Assembly (NCBI GenBank): GCA_003988855.1
Contig: QYAI01000309.1
Coordinates: forward strand, 1-14,884
Direction of reading: 5' to 3'
DNA length: 14,884 nucleotides
Source: Arachnopeziza araneosa
Taxonomy: Eukaryota; Ascomycota; Leotiomycetes; Helotiales; Arachnopezizaceae
Part shown: positions 8,501-14,884 of the stretch, piece after piece
Layout of the letters: each line of letters starts with the position of its first letter
Position numbering within the stretch: position 1 is the stretch's first letter
Made by a program: the position numbers and the translations under genes
Notes under the pieces: model-generated
The model's database searches: none
Told to the model about the DNA's origin: nothing
What the model saw: only the letters and a program-made list of their open reading frames with translations

Positions 8501-8878
8501 AAAAACTACATAAGTAAGGTGTGCTTTATCTACAGCAGACTTCTCTCTAGCCCTAGTCCGAATAAACTCTAAATGTGCCCCTTGTTTTCCACACTTCGGT
8601 AATGAGGTTCTGTCTGCTCGTGCCGTCTACGCATGACATTTGTAACACGCGATATTCTGCTCATCACAGGATTGGGGTTTAAGTCAGAATCTCCAATACT
8701 GTCAGTCTTCGTTCTACACTACAAGGAACTATCGAAAGTGTATAAAGATGCTTATATTTAATTATCACCGTTCTTGCAGCAACAATTTAGGTTCCAAGAT
8801 GGAAATGCAAAATTCTATGCGGGCATTCCTTGTAAGATGGGCGGATCAAATTTCGTTTGTTACAGGTCGTTAGCTATT
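8501..8878. other. 3' flank of the MFS gene; no further gene
   Basis: Contains the unresolved remainder of the LTR-like sequence and the region downstream of the MFS stop codon. No coding sequence was recognised on either strand. Confidence 0.45.
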
Positions 8879-10368
8879 CTACCTAAGCAAACTCTTCAGC
8901 CATTTAGGTCTGGCCCACCAAACCCCAACACTGGCCGCACTGCACAACATACAGCTACCTGTAAAAATTATAACAGCTTTGTACTTCATCAGACCATAAT
9001 TCCCGACAAGAACGACATTTTGAATCAGACTAGCGCTTATTGGACCAGCTACCACATTGCCAACTCCTTTCCCAAAGCAAAAGAGACTGAAGGTAGCTAG
9101 TGCGGTTGTCGGCTCATCACTAACTGCACTTGCCATCCTTGCCCACATGGCAACATATCCCGCACCAAAGAATCCGTATATAAAAGAGAATATAGTCAAG
9201 ACTGCCAGTGATCGTGCCAGGCCCCAGACTGCCAGAGACGCAACAGCTGATACCAAAGTTGATATCATGACGAGAAGATTTAAGGGCAGTTTCTGATCTG
9301 AGAGATAGCCAAAGGTAAACTGACCTAGCACTTGGGAAACACTGAGTAGGGCTAGCAGTAAGGCTCCTTGTGCTGAACTGAGTCCTGTCGAAGTCGCATA
9401 TGATGGCAGATACAGAGAAGGGAAAAAGTAACCGAGTCCCTGAATCACATTCGAGGTAGAATAAACCCAGAACAATGGCGACCTCAGACAACCCCAGTCG
9501 GTTCTCCCAGCAGCGGTCTGCTCCGAATTTGGCAGTCTCCCTTTGAGAAGCGGCGTTAGAGGAATTGTCAAGACTGCTAAACCAATTGCAATGGCTCGAA
9601 GTGTCGTCGGATACCCATATTTATTGAGCATAACTTCAATCGTAAATGGCATCACGATTCCAGATACCCCAGATGATGCGCATAAGATGCCGTACGCCAT
9701 GCCTCTTCGCTCAATCCAGAATTCATTGACAAAGCTAAGTATTGGATAGTAGAAGATGAGAAACCCCACGCCATACATGACTCCCTGTGTGAAAATCAGA
9801 GCGCCCAGAGTTGTGGCAAAGGAGCCTGCGGCGAGTCCAGCAATGCAGAGCGGTACTACCATCGATGTCAACATATTTCTCATCGATTGAGCATGCCAAA
9901 CTCACAACCAAACCATATCATCTGGCGTCGGTAGTTTGAATATCGTTTTATCCACGAGGTAGCCAGTGGGGCACCAAGATAGGAAATTCCAGAGGCAACG
10001 GTGCCAACGATAGGAATGTACGGGTTGTTTGTAAACTGCGGAAGATGAGAATAATAGTTTTGAAATACCCCGAAGGATAGAGGGAAGCCTTGAGATCCAT
10101 TAGCACTAATTATTCAATGGTGGGAAGAGGATAGCATACCCCACAGAAGTGCTTCAAAGACGAAAGCAACGGCAAGCAATCTCCAAGCTGCAAGACCCCT
10201 GTCCACAGGTTCTAGATACTGCTCGACAATTTGGCCATTCTGAGAAACTTCTCTTCTTTCTGAGCCTGTTGGTGAAAGCTCAGAATCTGGGGAAACTTGT
10301 TGAGGAGTTGATCTTTGTCCAGATATATCTTGAAGCTCAAGCTCAGGAGGGTATGAGATAGAACTCAT
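8879..10368 (-). CDS. MFS transporter, monocarboxylate-porter-like
   Basis: Three exons (10368-10140, 10088-9906, 9855-8879) join in frame to 462 residues plus TAG. Introns are 51 bp (GTATGC, branch GCTAAT, CTCAAG) and 50 bp (GTGAGT...GGTAG). The ATG at 10368 has A at -3. Residues 1 to about 58 are a polar, S/P/E-rich cytoplasmic tail. About 12 membrane segments follow, starting at AWRLLAVAFVFEALLWGFPL. Family marks of fungal monocarboxylate-porter-like MFS proteins (TCDB 2.A.1.13) are FGVFQNYY after segment 1, IPIVGTVASGISYLGAP in segment 2, GVGFLIFYYPILSFVNEFW, and ERRGMAYGILCASSGVSG before segment 5. Length and segment order are normal and there is no lesion, so it is probably a functional plasma-membrane carrier. 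Its substrate cannot be read from sequence. The truncated amidase lies about 630 bp upstream on the same strand, so an old amide-uptake/catabolism pair is conceivable but unproven. Confidence 0.93.
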
Positions 10369-11000
10369 CGTGGGTTTTAAATATAGAAGGATCAATTGTA
10401 AGATGAGTTGTGGATAGAGAAGCAGTCCTCTCTTGGGAAGGTATTTCAAAGGCAAATCAGGAATATTTACCGAGGTTCAGAACGGTGGAAAATTTCGGCC
10501 TTTAGCCTCGGGCAGCAACACAGAATCTACCCGACGACTTGGGAGATATTTCATCTGCCTCATTCCTGCAGGATAGATGATCGAGCTCGGAGAGTCTCCT
10601 GAGGAACAACGAGACAGATAGGAACTGTCTAGAGAAGGGTCAATACAAGATCACATGAGAGCCGCGACTTAAAAGTGGGCATACCTTGCTCTGTGAACTC
10701 CATATCGAAAGCAGAGCCATGATGAGATTATTGTTCCATTGATTTTGAAAGTAACATAATCATCTTTTAATCTCACCAAGTTGGAGACAATAGATAACTC
10801 AATTTGTGAAATATACTCCTGCCATTGAAGAACGAGCCGAGTCATAGGGCTTTTGTCTCTAAAAGACGGCACTCTCAATAGTGAACGGCTTGTTTCTGAA
10901 TTTCTATGGCTTACCGGTTCCGGTTACATCCTCTGTTGATTGCCAATAAGATAGGTATCTAGCCTTGAAATCTATTAGATGGAGCGTGCTATTGAAAAGT
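10369..11000. other. Upstream region of the MFS gene
   Basis: This is the 5' flank of the MFS gene and the stretch following the amidase remnant. A TATATTTAAA run lies about 15 bp upstream of the MFS ATG (around 10375-10385, - strand). An ATG at about 10842 opens a short - strand frame to 10669 ending near a GTATGC donor-like site, but no family is recognised. The missing C-terminal two thirds of the amidase was looked for here and not found. Confidence 0.4.
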
Positions 11001-11820
11001 TTACCAATTGGAACAGCCACCAGAGGACAGAAGATTGTTGCTTGGATTCCACAGATAGCCCAGAATATTATTGTTCGTCTCACCAGCCTAACGTCGGATC
11101 AGCCCCCTGAAACTAACTCGCTAAAGTGACGGATCCATCTCACCCATAGGCTCTGTACAAGGGTTGTCTGTTACACGCAGCGAAGTTAGGATTGGATAGT
11201 AGAGGGGAACTTTTTCAGTCATCACCTTTGCAATAGGGATTGCACCTAGAGCATTTAGCTCTCGAACCAGCTCGCTCTCTGTGGTTTCTTCTTTTCCTGT
11301 GCCTTTCTTCCCCTCGAAGGTTCCAATCCATCCGATATAACCCATAGTTGCCGGAAGACCTTTCTGGTGAAATTGATCCTTGAACGAGGTTGGAAGCCCG
11401 TGAAGAGGGCCCACAGTCTCATGATATTTCTCGGAATAACGGTCCAGTTCTGCGGCCTTTTCCAACGCCGACTCAAAGGTGATCTCGATGAGGTTATTCT
11501 TCTAGCACTAAATTAGCAGAGAAGTGGATGGGCTTACCAGCGCTTACTAGTTGGTGGCCATAAGCTGCTCTTTTGCAGAACGCCCGAACGGCGGAGACCG
11601 ACGTCAAAGAACCAGATCGAATGCGCTCTGTGATTGCAACCATGTCCAGGCTGGTGATGCTCAACGTTTCCGAGTCGAGAAGCTCTTCGATAAAGCTTCC
11701 CACAATTCTCCTCTCTTTCCTGCCTTGTTCGACTATCTCTGGAGCCAGGATCCATTCTTTTGGGATCTTGTCACGAAGCTCTACCCGTTTGCTGGCAGCA
11801 ATACTCTCCCATGAAACCTC
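11001..11820 (-). pseudogene. Truncated acetamidase-type amidase
   Basis: Four exons, all joining between codons, encode the first ~219 residues of an amidase-signature enzyme: 11820-11548, 11501-11226, 11167-11144, 11087-11001. Introns are 46, 58 and 56 bp. Visible family features are ASKRVELRDKIPKEWIL near the start, TSVSAVRAFCKRAAYGHQL, then PLHGLPTSFKDQFHQKG (with the catalytic lysine), MGYIGWIG, LGAIPIAKTT across a splice, and LSSGG. The serine after GG, the cis-Ser of the triad, is replaced by cysteine (TGT). The frame ends at TAA (11003-11001) three codons later, where the family continues for about 300 residues. There is no in-frame ATG at the 5' end; a nearby ATG (about 11825) is one base out of frame. 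Such enzymes hydrolyse amides to acid and ammonia; this copy lacks the nucleophile region and should be inactive. Confidence 0.83.
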
Positions 11821-12231
11821 TTCATCACTGAAGAATATAATAGCACGTCTGTAAAGGGACTAAACTGCAAACATGCCAACGAGGAAGAGCACGACTTGTT
11901 TGATTCTGTGCGCCGTATCAAAGTCCATGATAATCACAGTACCACAGTCAATGTGCAGTGGAGTTGGCTGGCAAGCGAGGCAAGCTCATGAGTCAGCTGG
12001 TCCTCGTACTGAATACTTTCGCGCGGGAGGGACATTGGCGCTTACCCAAGATCCTGTGGCTCCAAGTAAGAGATTCACAATAGAAGAACATTCACCCGTA
12101 AAATCTCGTCTAATGCTACAATCCCCGTTTTCTTGTTGCAATGTAAAAAAGCGGCACTGTATTCACTGACACCAGCTACGATATAGGATTAAATAAGCTG
12201 TTTGCTTCCATCGACAACGCGCCACACCGGT
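11821..12231. other. No supported gene
   Basis: 5' flank of the amidase remnant. On the - strand an open frame reads TGECSSIVNLLLGATG near 12050-12100, faintly like a nucleotide-binding loop but lacking its lysine; it runs into a stop soon after. Another - strand frame gives a 22-codon peptide (ATG about 11928, TAG about 11860). Neither is enough for a call, but the region may hold a further decayed gene. Confidence 0.35.
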
Positions 12232-12415
12232 AAAATCGTCAAGGAGGGGTATAGAAAAGTAACACTCTGGGGTTAGCCGCATTGGTTAAACAAAAATCAT
12301 CAAGGAGGGGTATAGAAAAGTAACACTCTGGGGTTAGCTGAATCAGTGAATCAGTCCGACATACCAGCAAAAATCTTCAAGGAGGGGAATGGAAAAGTAA
12401 CTAAAGAGTTAGCCG
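12232..12415 (+). repeat. Three direct copies of a 46-48-bp repeat
   Basis: Copies lie at 12232-12279, 12293-12340 and 12370-12415, with starts 61 and 77 bp apart. Copies 1 and 2 share an identical core of nearly 40 bp, from TCAAGGAGGGG to CTCTGGGGTTAGC. Copy 3 is shorter and diverged (AAGGAGGGGAATGGAAAAG...GTTAGCCG). The spacers are unrelated to one another. Each core holds AGGGG, and copies 1 and 2 also hold CTGGGG, sequences that match yeast/fungal stress-element and CreA-type consensus sites; with such short consensus this may be chance. The array lies between the amidase remnant and weak - strand ORFs. Confidence 0.85.
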
Positions 12416-12611
12416 ATGCAGAAACCAACCCCAGTCGATGGGGCGAGTTATAGATACACGACTTCTTTTTTGCCACTTTTCCATTTTTTTCCTTCAGTGC
12501 GACGGGCCTAGCTTTCCTGGACGCGCCATCCCATGGAGTCACTTTCTGACAGATTGACTCTCCTGAGAGCCAAGTCGATTTCCTAGTTCCGTCGGTGAAT
12601 TCCTGGGACAT
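12351..12611 (-). CDS. Hypothetical short ORF, doubtful
   Basis: An ATG at 12611 opens an 86-codon frame with a lysine-rich middle (KEKNGKVAKKK). Its last codons read through copy 3 of the 46-48-bp repeat. No family, signal peptide or membrane segment is seen. It follows another short - strand ORF, but no joining splice sites were identified. It may be noncoding. Confidence 0.15.
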   Translation of the reverse strand: MSQEFTDGTRKSTWLSGESICQKVTPWDGASRKARPVALKEKNGKVAKKKSCIYNSPHRLGLVSASANSLVTFPFPSLKIFAGMSD

Positions 12612-12685
12612 CTCTGATTATCTTGCCTTTCATAGGTAGGATGATTCCCCTTGCGGGCTAAAATTGGAGCTCTGGCTTGTATCCT

Positions 12686-13000
12686 TCACGAACGCCCGAG
12701 GATGCATCCGGGAGCTTGAATTTTATTCAGAAACAGTCTCAACAGCGTTGATGCTTCTACAGGCTCTGAAAACTTCTCCTCAAATATTGTGCAGTCACCA
12801 TCGAACTCCCAGCTCTCCAGTATCCTAACCCCCTCCGGAACTGGCTGGACAAGGCATTCCGTCATGATATTGATGTTGAATCTGATAGTCTTACGTGTAC
12901 TATTGATAATCAAGAGAGTAATTCTGTTTTGCGGTCGGGAATATTGGACAGGGAGCATGGTTTCTAACATCCAGCACCACCGAGGCCGCATATCGAACAT
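12686..13000 (-). CDS. Hypothetical 104-residue ORF, unknown function
   Basis: An ATG at 13000 opens a frame to TGA at 12686, preceded by an in-frame TAA a few codons upstream. The protein is mixed in composition and looks globular (PVQYSRPQNRITLLIINSTR, then PEGVRILESWEFDGDCTIFE and KFSEPVEASTLLRLFLNK). There is no signal peptide or membrane segment. I do not recognise a family. It could be an exon of a larger gene, but trial splicing at the internal GTAAGA leads to a stop. Residue composition favours real coding origin more than for its neighbours. Confidence 0.3.
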   Translation of the reverse strand: MFDMRPRWCWMLETMLPVQYSRPQNRITLLIINSTRKTIRFNINIMTECLVQPVPEGVRILESWEFDGDCTIFEEKFSEPVEASTLLRLFLNKIQAPGCILGRS

Positions 13001-13080
13001 GGCCGGTAGTTACAACTCAGTACTCTACCTTTCACCTACCAAATGTTGACGTTAACTCGAACTCGGGTCACAAGCAAGAC

Positions 13081-13411
13081 ATGACCATCTGCGATGTTCC
13101 GACTGAAATCCATGCCTCGTATGATGGTGCAGACTTCTTTCATGACTTGATACCTGGTACTTTGCAAATCAACCCCAATACTTCACGTTCTATACCTTCA
13201 GTCCACAGTCTCAACGAAGCCCAAAGTATCAATGGATCTCCACCTTTCCGCAGTGGAGGGCCAAAAAGCAGCAGTCCCCAAACACCGCCCAAATCATATC
13301 TTCATGTCACTCCAACCCAGAGGAGTACAGGTGTTGAATCAATGTGGTCGAGAAGTCAAGACACATGATGATGTGGTCAGTCTGCTCAACCTGCTCGGGT
13401 TATTCAGGTGA
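13081..13411 (+). other. Ambiguous coding region with two overlapping open frames
   Basis: An ATG at 13081 opens 95 codons to a TGA at 13366-13368, giving a serine/proline/threonine-rich, probably disordered peptide. A second + strand frame is open for 86 codons (13151-13408) and ends LNQCGREVKTHDDVVSLLNL..., right at a consensus donor CAG|GTGAGT (13408). Its first ATG lies inside, near 13232. Only one can be the true frame. The second has the more protein-like ending and the splice site, the first has the start codon. No acceptor leading to a recognisable exon was found downstream. Confidence 0.25.
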
Positions 13412-13597
13412 GTTGACTGATGACTAGCTCCTGAGCAAGGACGTAAGCTTATTAACCCATGAGACAGACAAGGAAGAGAAAATTAATCCTTAATAGCACA
13501 GAATTGCTTCATTTAGAAATACTTGATTAGATATAAATACGTTTCTCTCATGTTCACGCGAACGCATGAGCGGAGTTTACAGCAACCTAGCACCACA

Positions 13598-14673
13598 TCA
13601 CCCACTGGCGCCTGGCGCATACAGAGGCTTTGGTCTCCCACCCCCGTCGCAGCTGGCAAACTTCCAGTAACCTTGGTGCAACATAGTAAAACCATGCGTG
13701 ATGACCCATCTCGCGGGACCAGGAATGGGCGGCCAATCCTTCCACAGCGATTCCTCATGCGTAACATCGACATTGAGGAAGAAGAACGGAAGCGCGTTGA
13801 ATTTTGTCATGGAGGACTGGTAAAATCAGTCGGAGGAGCTTCTAAAATTCGAGATTTGAGAATTACCACAGATCGCCTGCCTTCTCTGGCCCAGAGATCT
13901 TCTATGGGGAGCTTGACTCCGTATTTACTGAGGTCTAGCAGGCTTTGGATTTCTGACTTGAGATGGTCGTAGAGCGCAGGGGCAAACGCGTCGATGATGC
14001 CGTTGAGATGAGCAGCATCAAAAGATGGTTCCTTTCCAGCTAGGCCCTCGAGGTAGCCTATGAAGTCATCCAAGCCTGATTGGAAGGACCCTGAATTTCG
14101 CTTATGTCAGCCATGCATCGCCATTTAGAAGAAAACCAAAATGAAAACGCAATTTGTTGCACAGTTCGTAAATATGCTAAATCATAGTTTGGTAATCAGA
14201 CGAATAAAAGTAGTCTGCTCAATATAAGAAACCGTTTCGTGAAGAAATGTTTACAAAGTCATGTGACTTACGGTGTTGTTCGACATTGTCATCGAGTAAA
14301 CCCTTTTCGCCAACGGCTTCTTCAATCTCGGGGAAAAATAATTCTTCTTCGCTGGTATGATGCTCGTGAATAGCCGAGTGCCAACATAAGCTGTAGCCGA
14401 TGAAATCGGCATAATCCGCAGGGTGAATGTTTGGTCCTTGAATATATATGCTGTTGAGACCACGGAGGAGTGCGTTGTGAACTACACACATGGTACTAGC
14501 GGTCTCCATATATGGGTCGGTATATGCCGTCTAGAGAGCGGTTAGTTGTTGTGGCTTTCAGCCGCTCTCGCGGAAGTACACTCTACCTTTCCTGCCTTGT
14601 GCTTCGGGGTTTCAATCAACAAAAATGGAGCATCAGCCCATTGGTGCGCCTGAACTGAGGTTGATTTTTTCAT
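13598..14673 (-). CDS. Hemerythrin-like HHE domain protein
   Basis: Four exons (14673-14587, 14530-14272, 14090-13867, 13816-13598) join in frame to 262 residues. Introns are 56 bp (branch CTAAC), 181 bp (branch CTGAC) and 50 bp. HHE hemerythrins are four-helix bundles that hold a di-iron centre and bind oxygen, nitric oxide or iron. Candidate ligands are H47 (MCVVHNALLRGL), H80 and H84 with E90-E92 (WHSAIHEHHTSEEELFFPEIE), H115 (NVEQH), and H158 with E162 (YDHLKSEIQ). The N-terminal WADAPFLLIETPKH and C-terminal WKFASCDGGGRPKPLYAPG are typical of the fungal group, so the protein appears complete. The ATG at 14673 has A at -3. An upstream in-frame ATG (14814) would add 47 residues resembling a mitochondrial presequence. 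No lesion is seen, so it is probably functional; its exact role is unknown. Confidence 0.9.
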
Positions 14674-14814
14674 GATCGAGTTAGATTTATGAAATGGTTG
14701 CAGAGCAACAAAGTGCCAGCGGCGGGCAGCTCCATGATTAAATCGTCCGGAGGTCGCGAGACTTCGGATGGTGCGCGTATTGTTGCTAACGTATTTAATA
14801 AGCGAGCTGGTCAT
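14674..14814 (-). other. Possible mitochondrial presequence, alternative start
   Basis: The frame of the hemerythrin-like gene stays open upstream to ATG codons at 14814 and 14874. The 47 residues from 14814 contain no aspartate or glutamate, several arginines and lysines, many S/T residues, and an R-S-L-A-T sequence fitting an R-3 mitochondrial peptidase site. The context of this ATG is weak (T at -3), which could allow leaky scanning to 14673 and two products. The family usually starts near the shorter form, so this may also be plain 5' leader. Confidence 0.4.
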
Positions 14815-14884
14815 ATATGCGAGCTGGTCACCCCACCTACTTTTTGCCACTTTAATGAAGTATATATCCACCATTATTAATTAT

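Noticed and set aside
9057..9749. Several + strand frames across the MFS gene
   Set aside because: They are antisense to the intact MFS coding sequence and have no independent support.
12040..12110. Possible nucleotide-binding loop (TGECSSIVNLLLG) on the - strand
   Set aside because: The essential lysine of a Walker A motif is absent, the frame soon ends, and no second GTPase motif follows. It is too weak to call.
11873..12169. 98-codon + strand frame upstream of the amidase
   Set aside because: Its composition is unremarkable and rich in S, H and C, with no splice context or family. The opposite strand shows equally weak frames.
13523..13972. 149-codon + strand open frame
   Set aside because: It lies antisense to exons 3 and 4 of the hemerythrin-like gene, whose spliced product matches the family end to end, so it is a shadow frame.
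1..14884. tRNA, rRNA, CRISPR arrays, bacterial promoters or origins
   Set aside because: No cloverleaf with A/B boxes was noticed, no rRNA-like blocks and no regularly spaced identical repeats with unique spacers. The 12232-12415 array has only three irregularly spaced copies in fungal DNA.

Overview
The window looks like nuclear DNA of a filamentous ascomycete (Pezizomycotina). Recognisable genes are split by introns of about 46-58 bp (one of 181 bp) with GT...AG ends and CTAAC/CTAAT/CTGAC-type branch sites. The proteins belong to families common in these fungi: a monocarboxylate-porter-like MFS transporter, an acetamidase-type amidase, an HHE hemerythrin-like protein and a fungal transcription-factor domain. 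The left two thirds is gene-poor and full of decayed coding sequence and transposon debris, so this is accessory rather than core chromosome. No tRNA, rRNA or CRISPR was seen.

Left part (1-5450): after about 970 bp without genes comes a decayed transcription-factor remnant on the + strand (1618-2001, perhaps starting near 971). It is followed by a decayed unknown gene on the - strand (2628-3464), a broken + strand coding remnant (3705-4376) and a decayed - strand gene with a clear start but one frameshift and one stop (4723-5293). Most in-frame stops are TAG, several where tryptophan or glutamine is expected. This is what repeat-induced point mutation (RIP, CpA to TpA) would leave. Two diverged copies of a roughly 75-bp sequence lie upstream of the two decayed - strand genes.

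Middle part (5450-8870): transposon-derived sequence. A 253-bp LTR-like unit (6493-6745) has TGTAA/TTACA ends. A partial relative lies at 5881-5954 and an inverted relative at 8387-8500. Between the facing copies lie a palindrome, a tandem 88/95-bp duplication, a TATTCTT microrepeat and a 5'-truncated coiled-coil ORF (7774-8418, - strand).

Right part (8879-14884): an intact three-exon MFS transporter (8879-10368, -) lies just downstream of a truncated amidase (11001-11820, -) in the same orientation. Three direct copies of a 46-48-bp repeat follow (12232-12415), then weak unassigned ORFs (12351-13411). Last is an apparently intact four-exon hemerythrin-like gene (13598-14673 or 14814, -), whose longer start would add a mitochondrial-type presequence. 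Only the MFS and hemerythrin-like genes look functional. They could have catabolic/transport and iron or redox roles respectively, but nothing in the sequence ties them into one pathway.
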